Shown piece after piece: positions 1-7,710 of a DNA stretch of 35,759 bases. A model generated the notes under the pieces. It made no database searches, was not told where the DNA came from, and saw nothing but the letters and a program-made list of their open reading frames with translations. The translations under genes and the position numbers were made by a program. Numbering within the stretch: position 1 is the stretch's first letter; each line of letters begins with the position of its first letter. Source of the stretch: a virus; the IMG/VR virus record IMGVR_UViG_3300035701_004465, positions 1 through 35,759 of that record; one strand, 5' to 3'.

Positions 1-808
1 GCCGGCCGAGTCCATTCAATGTTGCGTCACGTCGCCGCCTTACTGGGGCTTACGGGACTATGACCATCCCGGCCAGATCGGGGCTGAACCGTCACCGGAA
101 GAGTACGTTAGTAACCTTGCGGCGATCTTCCGCCAGGTGTGGCGCGTTTTGCGCAAAGATGGAACGCTCTGGTTGAATGTGGGCGACGGCTACGCCAGAA
201 ATGGTGGGACCGGGAACTGCGGCCCAAACGCCGTTGTCGGCAACACGAAGAAACTAATCCAGCGGCGCAACTGCAAGGTGCCCGACTGTTGGGGCCTAAA
301 GGATCGTGATCTAATGGGCCTCCCGTGGCGAGTTGCCTTTGGGCTACAAGCGGACGGGTGGATATTGCGGTCAAGGGTGACATGGATCAAGAAGACCGCG
401 ATGCCGGAAAGCGTCAAGAACCGACCGACCAGCGCGACTGAGGAGATATTTCTGTTTACGAAGTCGATCACGTACTACTACGATCCGCAGGGAGTCCGCG
501 AGCCGACTGGTGCAAATCTCCGCAACTATTGGCTTCTTGGCCCCGATCCGAACGGGGCTGGGCACCCAGCAGCCTTTCCCAGAGAACTTGCCCGCCGCTG
601 TATACTCTTGGGTTCGCGGGAAGGGGATACCGTGCTTGATCCCTTTGGCGGTTGCGGCACTACAGGCTTTGTGGCGACTGAATTGAAGCGGCGGTCGATC
701 CTGATTGAGTTGAACCCAGCTTACGCCAAAATGGGACGGCATTCTCCAGCCTCTCCTCCGGGGGGGCTGATAGATACGGGACGCCAGCACCGCCGCGGGC
801 GTCGATAG
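1..808 (+). CDS. Site-specific DNA methyltransferase (beta-class N4-cytosine/N6-adenine type), C-terminal main part; start lies beyond base 1
   Basis: The open frame (codons from base 2) runs in from the window edge without a stop. Near its start it has the catalytic motif TSPPYWGLRDY (motif IV, S-P-P-Y), and near its end the AdoMet-binding motif LDPFGGCGTT (motif I). Catalytic motif first and AdoMet motif last is the beta-class order seen in phage and restriction-modification amino-methyltransferases, which methylate an exocyclic amino group of A or C using AdoMet. The middle carries the target-recognition part (about residues 75-170). The gene continues in frame from the other end of the window (35725-35759), giving about 280 residues in all, a normal length for solitary phage methylases. 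The C-terminal 25 residues are basic and low in complexity. No restriction enzyme is seen next to it, so protection of phage DNA or regulation is the likelier role. The family call is firm; the target base is not. Confidence 0.9.
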   Translation, partial: PAESIQCCVTSPPYWGLRDYDHPGQIGAEPSPEEYVSNLAAIFRQVWRVLRKDGTLWLNVGDGYARNGGTGNCGPNAVVGNTKKLIQRRNCKVPDCWGLKDRDLMGLPWRVAFGLQADGWILRSRVTWIKKTAMPESVKNRPTSATEEIFLFTKSITYYYDPQGVREPTGANLRNYWLLGPDPNGAGHPAAFPRELARRCILLGSREGDTVLDPFGGCGTTGFVATELKRRSILIELNPAYAKMGRHSPASPPGGLIDTGRQHRRGRR

Positions 809-813
809 AACTA

Positions 814-926
814 CGGGTGCGAGCGCCATGTTGTGTAACTTGACCCTTTTTTCCACACCCCTTTGCCTGGAGGCACCTGTGACCGGTTCCGACACTCCCA
901 ATCCCCGATTCCGGCGCTCGCACCCG
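814..926 (+). promoter_or_regulatory. 14-bp perfect inverted repeat enclosing the spacer before the virion operon
   Basis: CGGGTGCGAGCGCC (814-827) is exactly complementary to GGCGCTCGCACCCG (913-926), with 85 bases between, and ATTTTGAG follows. It fills the gap between the methyltransferase and the first small gene at 949. A long-range stem could end or pause transcription of the methyltransferase or insulate the ribosome-binding site at about 935. Inside the loop lie a T-run (CCCTTTTTTCC) and a flanking GTGT/ACAC pair. Function is inferred only from symmetry. Confidence 0.5.
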
Positions 927-948
927 ATTTTGAGAAAGGACGTTCATC

Positions 949-1218
949 ATGTCAACTGAAGCAGAACTGATAGCGGGCGAAGTCAAGTTGTCGCTGGACC
1001 AGCCGGTCACAATTCCCCTATCCCAGTTTGTCCGGAGCATCGCCAAGGAGGCGGCGTTGGTGGTGCTCGAAGAGCACCGGTCCAATTGTCCGATCAAGGA
1101 CGTTGAAGCAAAGGTGGACCGGTTGGAAGTCCGATTCGGGACGCTCGTGGGAATGATGATTGGGAGCGGGACGCTGGGCGGGGCGGTGGTGGCTGGCTTG
1201 GCTCGATTGATGGGGTAG
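949..1218 (+). CDS. Small protein with coiled segment and C-terminal membrane helix (holin-like candidate)
   Basis: An 89-residue protein. The start at ATG 949 is supported by AGAAAGGA about 10 bases upstream. Residues 1-65 are polar, with a short amphipathic/coiled stretch (IKDVEAKVDRLEVRF). Residues 67-88 form one hydrophobic glycine-rich segment (VGMMIGSGTLGGAVVAGLAR) that could span a membrane. The size and layout (soluble coiled part plus one membrane helix) resemble haemolysin XhlA-type or class-III-like holin accessory proteins, but there is no diagnostic motif. It is the first gene after the long inverted repeat and is followed 8 bases later by the large structural gene, so it is probably co-transcribed with the virion genes. 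A role in lysis or membrane anchoring is inference. Confidence 0.6.
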   Translation: MSTEAELIAGEVKLSLDQPVTIPLSQFVRSIAKEAALVVLEEHRSNCPIKDVEAKVDRLEVRFGTLVGMMIGSGTLGGAVVAGLARLMG

Positions 1219-1226
1219 GAGCGCAG

Positions 1227-3257
1227 ATGATCGTCTCTGAAAAACGACTGGCGGCGATGCTGGCCCGCGACGAGCGGGGCAAGCCGGTCCATTGGGGCGT
1301 GGACTTCGCCGACTCGGAGATTCGCGGCGGCAAGGGCCAGCCCCACATCGGGTTGAACCTCTGGGGTGTCCGAGGGAAGCTCCGGCTGGTCGGCCACAAC
1401 AGGCCGATGAAGACGGTGGAGACGGAGAAGGGATTTCGATTCGAGCTCGACAACCCGGGAACACTGGCGTTCGAGCACCGCGACGAATTGGTCCTGCCCG
1501 ACCGAAGCGTTTGGCGACCCGAGCAGGGACTGCTCAAGACCACGCTGACGCTCAATAGACGGCCTGCCCGAGGCCGGTGGGAGTTTCAACTGGATCTGCC
1601 CGCCGGGGTCCGCTATCACTACCAGCCCGCCCTCACGCCGGAAGAGATCGGCGAGGGCGTTGTCGGCCGGCCGGCGTGGGCCGTCGGCTCCTACGCAGTT
1701 GACATCAACGGCCTCAAGCACGGCCACGTCGCGCGTCCCTTCGCCATCGACGCGGACGGCAACTGGACGTGGGGCGTGGTTTTTATCGAGGCGACCGGGC
1801 TGGTCGCGGTAGAGATCGACGACGCCTGGCTGGCGACGGCCCGATACCCTGTCGAGGTGGACCCGAACGTCGGCTACACGTCGGCGGGCGTCAGCACCTA
1901 CAGCCTGCTCGCGGATTACATCATCGTCAGAACCGCCGGTGGCGGGAGCGGCGTTGCCACGGCCGTTTGGAGTTACGTATCGGCGACCGTCGCGCGGCCG
2001 CACACCCAAGGCGTGTATCTGTGCGATCTGACCCGGATTGCCGATACGGCCAACGAGAACAGCCCTGTCGCCGCCGCGTGGCACACGCAGACCCTTGACG
2101 CTTCTTTCACGCTCGTCAACGGTGCCCAATACCTGACCGCCGGCTGCCACGACGATGGTAACCTGAGTTACTATTACGACACCGTGACTGGGGCGATTTT
2201 CGGGCTTGGAACCGCAGCGAGCACGTACTCATCCGGATCGCTGCCGAGTCCTTGCGTTGCACTGACCGGGCAAAACAGGACGTACCGAATCAGCAGTTAC
2301 ATCGCGGCCACCGATCCGGTCTGGCCGGCAGCGGCGAATGTGGCAACGGGGAGCGGACTCTTCGGGGTAGCGAGTGAAAACACTCCCAGTTATCCGACCA
2401 CGGCTACCAGCCAGGCGGCACAGAAGGCCACCGACGCCGACTTCCTGGAAACGAACAAGGATGAGATCATCACGACCGACACGGACATCCTGGCCGAGTT
2501 CGGCGTCACGGGCACGGCGATTGGAGTTGGTGCGCCTCCCACCACCCCGACATTGACCGTCGCCGATAACGGAAACGGCACAGGGGCCATGGCGACTATC
2601 AGCGGATCGACCGCCGGAACAACCAATACGGTCTACGGGAGCGACTGGCCGGGCAATGCTTGGGCCAGCAAGGGGAGCCGAACGGGCAACGACACGGTTG
2701 CCATGACGTTGGCGGTTGGTCCCTGGTGGTTTTACGTCAAGAGCACCAATGCCAACGGGACTGCGGCTTCCTCCTTGGTCTACTGTTTGGTGACGGATGC
2801 AACGCAGTCGGTCCTGCTGCGAATCCTCCAGGCAAGCCGAACCTTGTTGCGGAGTCTCAGCCTCTCCGGAATCACCAGCGCGGGAATCGACTACCAGAAG
2901 CTCCCCTGGGACCGCAGCGGTATCAAGCCGGGCGTCTGGATCTACCCGACAAAAGAGGCCGTCAAGCCGGCGACCAACGAGCAGGGCGACGTGGAGTACC
3001 CCATCGAGATCGTCTACGCCCGAGTCAGTAACCAGAATCTTACGGACGAAATGGCAGCTACTACGCTTTGGCGGCAGCGAATCCGGCGGGCCTTTACCCC
3101 CAAACCGGGTTACCGCCCTATTGTAGAGTCGGTGTCGGAGGTATACCATGTACGGGTGGAGGTGGGCGAGATGTACTGGCCGACGGGTTTTGCTGCGATG
3201 CACGACGTAGGGACACTTCGGGTGATTTGCGTGGCTCGGGAGACTCCGGGAGTCTAA
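1227..3257 (+). CDS. Large phage structural protein with a tail-completion-like C-terminal part
   Basis: A 676-residue protein; the start ATG 1227 is preceded by GGAG at a spacing of 5 bases. Residues 1-210 look like a compact domain rich in Trp and Arg/Glu. Residues 210-540 are Thr/Ser/Gly/Ala-rich beta-type sequence typical of phage surface or fibre proteins. Residues 545-676 change character: LLRILQASRTLLRSL, then mixed sequence with WIYPTKEAVKPATN, ending in a compact alpha/beta segment. In size and position beside the portal this last part resembles head-tail joining or tail-terminator proteins. The gene ends 3 bases before the portal start, so the two are certainly co-translated. A fusion of a surface domain to a connector domain is my reading. 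The gene's strand, start and phage-structural nature are reasonably sure; the exact role is not. Confidence 0.75.
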   Translation: MIVSEKRLAAMLARDERGKPVHWGVDFADSEIRGGKGQPHIGLNLWGVRGKLRLVGHNRPMKTVETEKGFRFELDNPGTLAFEHRDELVLPDRSVWRPEQGLLKTTLTLNRRPARGRWEFQLDLPAGVRYHYQPALTPEEIGEGVVGRPAWAVGSYAVDINGLKHGHVARPFAIDADGNWTWGVVFIEATGLVAVEIDDAWLATARYPVEVDPNVGYTSAGVSTYSLLADYIIVRTAGGGSGVATAVWSYVSATVARPHTQGVYLCDLTRIADTANENSPVAAAWHTQTLDASFTLVNGAQYLTAGCHDDGNLSYYYDTVTGAIFGLGTAASTYSSGSLPSPCVALTGQNRTYRISSYIAATDPVWPAAANVATGSGLFGVASENTPSYPTTATSQAAQKATDADFLETNKDEIITTDTDILAEFGVTGTAIGVGAPPTTPTLTVADNGNGTGAMATISGSTAGTTNTVYGSDWPGNAWASKGSRTGNDTVAMTLAVGPWWFYVKSTNANGTAASSLVYCLVTDATQSVLLRILQASRTLLRSLSLSGITSAGIDYQKLPWDRSGIKPGVWIYPTKEAVKPATNEQGDVEYPIEIVYARVSNQNLTDEMAATTLWRQRIRRAFTPKPGYRPIVESVSEVYHVRVEVGEMYWPTGFAAMHDVGTLRVICVARETPGV

Positions 3258-3260
3258 GCA

Positions 3261-4970
3261 ATGGCAAAACAGAGATCCCCGTCCGCAACATCCCAACTTG
3301 CCTCCCTGCGGCGAGAACATGAGGCTTTGCGCCTGACGCTTGAGTCGCGAGCCATGAAGGCAGAGGTTCAGGCGGCAAACCAGGACCATGTGGCCGACGT
3401 GCTGGAAGGCTACAACGACGCAGACAACATGGTCGATATTCGGGACTACCTGCCCGACCTGTACCGGCGGTCCTCCACGGGCGTCTGGCCGTCGCGCGTC
3501 ACTGACCGCGAGGAAGGCCGCTACATGCCGGTTTTCCAGACGGAGCAGGAGTTGTCCGTCATCCGAGGCATCGCCCGGGCCTTGGTGGACGGGAACCCGA
3601 TGGCGGCAGGCACCCTGGAGGCCCTGGCGGACTATACCATCGACAAGGGATTCAAGTATCAGGCGGCCTCGACCAATCAAGACAACCCGGCTGGCGACAC
3701 TGAGTTGGTCCGCCAAGTCCAGAAGGCGATTGATGAGTTTCTGGATCTCAACGACTGGTGCGGAGATTTGGACCGCGAGTTGTTCTCCCGGGCGGAAGTA
3801 GACGGGGAATCGTTCTGCGGTCTGTGGCACGTCGGGGGTGGCAAGGTCAAGGCCCGGGCCATCGAGCCCGACCAGATCACCGAGCCCGTCAACTCTAGGG
3901 CCATCGAAGACTGGCTTGGTTGGGAGCAACCATCCTCTTGGACGTTTGGCATCCACACCGATGCCGACGATACGGAGGAACGACGCGGCTGTTATGCCCA
4001 GTGGACCGCCTTGGGGACTGACTGGGATTACCTCCCAGCCGGAGAAGAACCCTGTTACCCGCCCGGCGTTGGAGAAGAGGCGTGGGTCGAACACTACAAG
4101 ATCGGGACGCCTCGCAACGTGAAGCGGGGGCTGTCTGCCTTCTTTTCGACCCGCAATCAGTTTGACCTTGCCAAGAAGCTCCTCCGCAACATCGGCGAGG
4201 GGGCGTCGATTCAATCGGCCATTGCCTTCTTTCGGAAGCACGCAGCCGGAGTCACGGGCAGCCAGATTTCCGCTTTTCGCTCCTCCCGGGCGACTCGCAC
4301 CTACGTTGAACCGACCACAACTGGAAGTCGCACGGGTTACAGTCAGCAGTTTGTGCCTGGCACCATCGTGGACCACGGCTACGGAGTCGATTACCTGTAC
4401 GGTCCCATGGGTCAGAACAACGCCCCGGTCTTCATTCAGGTCGTCGGGGTGTTGTTGCACACCGCGGGCGTGAGGTGGCGAATACCCGAGCACATCATCA
4501 CCGGGACGCCCGAAAACGCGAACTACGCAGGAATCCTGGTCGCCGAATCACCTTTCGTCAAGGCGACCCAAGTGCGGCAGTGGCGGCTGATCCTCTCGCA
4601 CCTCCGCATTCTGTGGAAGGTGCTGTGGTTCGCGTGGCGGGCCGAGCGGTTTGGTGCGATTTCTTGGGAGGCGCTGCTGGAGGCCATCGACATTCAGGTG
4701 GAACCGCCCCAAGTTTCCATTCGAGATCCCGACAAGGAGACGGCCCGACGCAAGGTGCTGCGGGATGCCGGCATTCTCTCCGATGCGACGTGGGCCCGGC
4801 TGGAGGGTCTGAACCTCGACCGTGAAAAGCTCAACGGGGCAGAGCGGGTACAGGTGGCAGTCCCGGCGCAGTTTGGATCGGCCCCCGACGTGCCGAGGGC
4901 GACGGACGAAACGGGGCATCCGCTGATGAAAGAGAAGGACCCGCTCAAAGAGGAAGATAAAGCGGATTGA
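3261..4970 (+). CDS. Phage portal protein
   Basis: A 569-residue protein; the start ATG 3261 has GGGAG inside the end of the preceding gene. An N-terminal coiled segment (residues 10-45) precedes the portal-type core. The region with RGIARALVDGNPMAAGTLEA (about residues 100-120) is the helix where new-particle portals contact the head, and the wing/stem/crown pattern is visible in order, with the FDLAKKLLRNIGEG helix and a later QVVGVLLHTAGVRWRIPEHI segment. Length, acidic C-terminal tail (residues 545-569) and position (followed by prohead protease, then capsid) all fit lambda/SPP1-like portals. The portal forms the 12-subunit vertex ring through which the terminase pumps DNA. The large terminase, which must dock on it, is encoded far away on the other strand. 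Confidence 0.88.
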   Translation: MAKQRSPSATSQLASLRREHEALRLTLESRAMKAEVQAANQDHVADVLEGYNDADNMVDIRDYLPDLYRRSSTGVWPSRVTDREEGRYMPVFQTEQELSVIRGIARALVDGNPMAAGTLEALADYTIDKGFKYQAASTNQDNPAGDTELVRQVQKAIDEFLDLNDWCGDLDRELFSRAEVDGESFCGLWHVGGGKVKARAIEPDQITEPVNSRAIEDWLGWEQPSSWTFGIHTDADDTEERRGCYAQWTALGTDWDYLPAGEEPCYPPGVGEEAWVEHYKIGTPRNVKRGLSAFFSTRNQFDLAKKLLRNIGEGASIQSAIAFFRKHAAGVTGSQISAFRSSRATRTYVEPTTTGSRTGYSQQFVPGTIVDHGYGVDYLYGPMGQNNAPVFIQVVGVLLHTAGVRWRIPEHIITGTPENANYAGILVAESPFVKATQVRQWRLILSHLRILWKVLWFAWRAERFGAISWEALLEAIDIQVEPPQVSIRDPDKETARRKVLRDAGILSDATWARLEGLNLDREKLNGAERVQVAVPAQFGSAPDVPRATDETGHPLMKEKDPLKEEDKAD

Positions 4971-4979
4971 ACCAAGGGG

Positions 4980-5060
4980 GCCGGTGCGAACCGCCGGCTC
5001 CTGTGCGGGCTAACCCGGAGTAGCTACCGGATTGAGCCTTCACCTCGCGGCCCGTGAAGG
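4980..5060 (+). promoter_or_regulatory. Chain of hairpins between portal and protease genes
   Basis: Four stems lie in the 80 bases before the terminator: GCCGG/CCGGC (4980-4998), CGGG-CTAA-CCCG (5006-5017), CCGG/CCGG (5015-5030, overlapping the previous one), and the 7-bp CCTTCAC/GTGAAGG (5037-5060). The last shares two bases with the terminator stem at 5059-5087, so the two could compete. This density of perfect short stems suggests a structured leader or mRNA-processing site for the capsid genes. Confidence 0.45.
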
Positions 5061-5093
5061 GGGCTGTGCGGAAGACGCACGGCCCCCTTTTTT
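5059..5093 (+). terminator. Intrinsic terminator between portal and protease
   Basis: Stem GGGGGCTGTGC (5059-5069) pairs with GCACGGCCCCC (5077-5087), 11 bp with one G-U, 7-base loop, followed at once by six T residues. This is a textbook rho-independent terminator form in the middle of the head operon, 18 bases before the protease start. It probably gives partial termination or stabilises the processed mRNA end. Confidence 0.8.
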
Positions 5094-5110
5094 CGTTTGA
5101 GGAGTAAACG

Positions 5111-6133
5111 ATGGCGACCGCAACCGACACCCGTTTCTGGCAATGCGTCTGGGGCATGGAGGACAAAGGAGAGTCCCGGGAAGCTGCGCTGAAGGCGTGC
5201 GAGAAGATCGCCGGAGTCTCGTGCGAGAGCACAGGAAAGGAACCCATGAAACCCGATAAGCGGCAACGCGAAGTTCTTGAGTTCGTTCAGGCGTCCAACA
5301 GCCACAAAGTGGACCGCGAGGCCGGGATCATCCGCGGCGTGAAGGTCCTTGGGCACATCTCCAAGAACGGACACAGTTACACCTCTGAGGCCATTCAGAA
5401 GGGCCGCGACCTGTACGAAGGAGTGGCGGTCTTCGTGGACCATCCCGTGGCCGCGCGGGTCGATGATGAGCGCAAACTGGCCGAACAGTTCGGCTGGCTG
5501 GAGAGCGTGCGAGTTGAGCCTGACGGACTCCATGCCGACCTTCACTTCGTGAAGGCCCATCCCATGGCGAGCATCGCGTGCGAGCTTGCAGAGCGTCGTC
5601 CCGACAAAATGGGTCTGTCGCACAATGCCGTGGTGACGGAATCGCGTCGGGATGGAAAGATCGTGTTTGAGAACATCCATCGCGTGCGAAGCGTTGACCT
5701 GGTATGTCGCCCGGCCACGACACGCGGCATTTTTGAGCAGGAGCTTGCAATGAGCCCAGAAGAAGAAGCCGCGGCCCAGGCTGCGGAAGCGGCCAAGAAG
5801 GCCGAAGAAGAAGAGGCGGCCGCGGCGGCACAGGCGGCAGCCAACGCCAACGTGGCGACCGAATCCGAAAAGGCGAAAGCGACCTACGAGCACGCCCTCG
5901 ACGTACTGGAGGCGGCCGGCATCCCCCCCGGCAAAACCAACATAGGTCTGCTCGTGGCCCTGGCCGGCGACGATGCCCGCCAGAAGGCCCTGGTGGAGAC
6001 GTGGAAGCCCGTCAAGGCTGGAGGGGTAAAGCCCAAGAGCATCCCCAAAGACGCCTTGGAAGGGCAGCAGGGAGCCCAGAAAGGAGATAACGAGAAGTTT
6101 GAGGCGGCCTATCAGCAGATGTACGGTCGCTGA
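5111..6133 (+). CDS. Prohead protease fused to a scaffold-like domain
   Basis: A 340-residue protein; start ATG 5111 follows GAGGAGTAAACG. Residues 8-35 hold a small Trp/Cys motif common at the start of phage head proteins. Residues 50-212 fit the serine prohead proteases of the herpesvirus-assemblin-like fold: FVDHP supplies the likely catalytic His111, and MGLSHNAVV supplies the likely nucleophile Ser170. RVRSVDLVCRPAT at about 191-203 is the typical end of that fold. Residues 213-250 are almost pure Ala/Glu and coiled, then a helical tail to 340, as expected for an internal scaffolding protein that the protease cleaves off. An in-frame ATG at 5246 with its own strong site AGGAAAGG could give a second product lacking the first 45 residues. 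The gene lies before decoration and capsid genes, the usual order. Confidence 0.85.
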   Translation: MATATDTRFWQCVWGMEDKGESREAALKACEKIAGVSCESTGKEPMKPDKRQREVLEFVQASNSHKVDREAGIIRGVKVLGHISKNGHSYTSEAIQKGRDLYEGVAVFVDHPVAARVDDERKLAEQFGWLESVRVEPDGLHADLHFVKAHPMASIACELAERRPDKMGLSHNAVVTESRRDGKIVFENIHRVRSVDLVCRPATTRGIFEQELAMSPEEEAAAQAAEAAKKAEEEEAAAAAQAAANANVATESEKAKATYEHALDVLEAAGIPPGKTNIGLLVALAGDDARQKALVETWKPVKAGGVKPKSIPKDALEGQQGAQKGDNEKFEAAYQQMYGR

Positions 6134-6159
6134 TCCTCGATAAGTCACCGAGGGGATTG

Positions 6160-6171
6160 CCGTGGCCACGG
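6160..6171 (+). promoter_or_regulatory. 12-bp palindrome in the leader of the decoration gene
   Basis: CCGTGGCCACGG is a perfect palindrome followed by a run of eight C. The leader of the next gene (7646-7659) has a close counterpart, GGCGTGGCCACGCC, also followed by a C-rich run. In both leaders the 13 bases TTCCTTGCTCGGG come a little later (6194-6206 and 7683-7695). The two leaders therefore look like duplicated control elements. Confidence 0.45.
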
Positions 6172-6195
6172 CCCCCCCCGGTTGTCAATTTCGTT

Positions 6196-6217
6196 CCTTG
6201 CTCGGGATTGAGCGAGG
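6196..6217 (+). promoter_or_regulatory. Hairpin covering the ribosome-binding site of the decoration gene
   Basis: CCTTGCTC (6196-6203) pairs with GAGCGAGG (6210-6217), 8 bp including one G-U, with a 6-base loop. The 3' arm is part of the Shine-Dalgarno sequence GCGAGGAAACA before ATG 6223, so folding would hide it. This suggests translational control of this gene. Confidence 0.5.
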
Positions 6218-6222
6218 AAACA

Positions 6223-7620
6223 ATGAGAGACATGTACCCCTTGCCGCTTGAAACTGTGCAAGCGGCATTCAATGGGACCATCGCCGTGGAGATCGGCGAT
6301 CTAATGTATCAGGCCACCGACGATTCGCGGCCTGTATCGTCTCAGGCAGATACCGGGACTGAGAGCGGCAACGTGGCTGCTGCTGCCCCCAACTTCATCG
6401 GGGTCGCCCGCGAGCGCAAACTCGTCACGGAGACGGCTGCCGGTTACATCGACATTGCCGTCGAATTCTTTGGCGAGTTTCCCTGCGTCTCGAACACGTT
6501 TGAGGTTGGCGATCTGTTGACGCTGACCGAAAACGGTCATGCCACGCACCTCGTCAATGATACGCTTGCCAAAACGACTGACGCTTCAGTCGCTATCGGA
6601 ATTGTGGCACGACGGTACGGTTCGGCGACGACAACGGTGCTTTGCTTGCTGCGCAGCAGGGTGATTCCCCCGCAGCAGACGGGAACGGGTGCCATCAGCA
6701 CCACAACTATCGTCGCCAGCACCAGCGTCACGACGCCGGTGCTGACCTTCTCCGGGGCGACGACTGTTCCCGAGATTCACCTGACGACTAACCTGGCCGA
6801 CGCCCTTTCGATCGAGGATACGGCTGGGGACCTGATGAAGTTCGACACGACCACTGCAAATCAGGTTCTCACGATCACGCCTCCCACGTTGATAGTGGGG
6901 ACGTTGGGGGTAACGGGCATCATCACGGCAACCGGCGGGATTATCGTCCCCGGTGCCGTGGACCTGGCCTTTACCGGCACCACCGGGCAGCCGGAAATCG
7001 TCGTCCCGGACAATTTGGCCGACGCCCTCTCCATCAAGGATGGAACCGGCGGCGCGGACATCGTAGTTTTCTGCACGACCAACGGTTCCGAATTGGTGAC
7101 TTTCACTCCGCGCACCGTTCACAGCGGCGGTCTGCGGATTCCCACCACCAAGACCATCGAAATGAACGCCGCAGCCGCGGCCGCGCTTTCGGTGACCAAG
7201 CTGGTCGTTGCCTCGGCGGCGATGACCGCAATGGCCGACAATGCCACGGTGAACTGCATCACCGTGACGATCCCCAACGCGAACCATTCCGCGGTTCTCG
7301 ACCTGATGCTTCTGGGTGCCGTAACGGGCGGTGCCTCGACCCGGTGTGGTCGCATGATGGTTGCATTTACCCGTGTGGCGGATGCCGTCGCCGTGGCGGT
7401 TGCCGCTACCTTGGACGATGCGCAAATCGCCACATCAGCCGCCGGCGAAACGTTGACGATGACGGCCGCAGTCAGTGCCGTCACTGGAGCCGCCGGGGCC
7501 TCTAACAGCTTCCAGATCACGCTGGCCCTCAACACGTCGGCCGGTGCGACGGCGGAAGCCATGATCGTTGCTGAGTTGCTGAACCTGAACGGAACCGGCG
7601 TCACCATCGCCGCAACGTAG
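6223..7620 (+). CDS. Capsid decoration/head-fibre-like protein
   Basis: A 465-residue protein. I place the start at ATG 6223 because it has AGGAAA at the right distance; an upstream TTG at 6157 has no ribosome-binding site. Residues 1-140 resemble the small beta-barrel decoration proteins encoded just before phage capsid genes (ETVQAAFNGTIAVEIGDLMY, then a glycine/valine-rich body). After a T/S-rich linker two imperfect repeats follow, each beginning NLADALSI (about residues 195 and 265), embedded in beta-type sequence. The last 140 residues are Ala/Thr/Val-rich. The layout suggests an anchored head domain carrying a repeated, outward-facing fibre. The gene sits between protease and major capsid protein. 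Function is inferred from position and composition. Confidence 0.7.
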   Translation: MRDMYPLPLETVQAAFNGTIAVEIGDLMYQATDDSRPVSSQADTGTESGNVAAAAPNFIGVARERKLVTETAAGYIDIAVEFFGEFPCVSNTFEVGDLLTLTENGHATHLVNDTLAKTTDASVAIGIVARRYGSATTTVLCLLRSRVIPPQQTGTGAISTTTIVASTSVTTPVLTFSGATTVPEIHLTTNLADALSIEDTAGDLMKFDTTTANQVLTITPPTLIVGTLGVTGIITATGGIIVPGAVDLAFTGTTGQPEIVVPDNLADALSIKDGTGGADIVVFCTTNGSELVTFTPRTVHSGGLRIPTTKTIEMNAAAAAALSVTKLVVASAAMTAMADNATVNCITVTIPNANHSAVLDLMLLGAVTGGASTRCGRMMVAFTRVADAVAVAVAATLDDAQIATSAAGETLTMTAAVSAVTGAAGASNSFQITLALNTSAGATAEAMIVAELLNLNGTGVTIAAT

Positions 7621-7634
7621 TCCGATCCCGAGCG

Positions 7635-7673
7635 CCTGGGGCTGTGGCGTGGCCACGCCCGCCCCGGGTTTTT
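7635..7673 (+). terminator. Intrinsic terminator-like hairpin upstream of the capsid gene
   Basis: Outer stem CCTGGGGC (7635-7642) pairs with GCCCCGGG (7661-7668), 8 bp with one G-U. Inside it the palindrome GGCGTGGCCACGCC (7646-7659) forms a second stem, and five T residues follow (7669-7673). It ends the decoration-gene message or attenuates it 38 bases before the capsid start. Confidence 0.75.
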
Positions 7674-7710
7674 ACAACCTCCTTCCTTGCTCGGGGTGGA
7701 GTTATGAAAG

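Noticed and set aside
660-4493. Very long open frames on the minus strand (up to 754 codons) opposite the first virion genes
   Set aside because: They mirror the GC-rich third-position bias of the plus-strand genes, lack ribosome-binding sites and show no protein family pattern; the plus-strand genes have sites, tight spacing and recognisable products.
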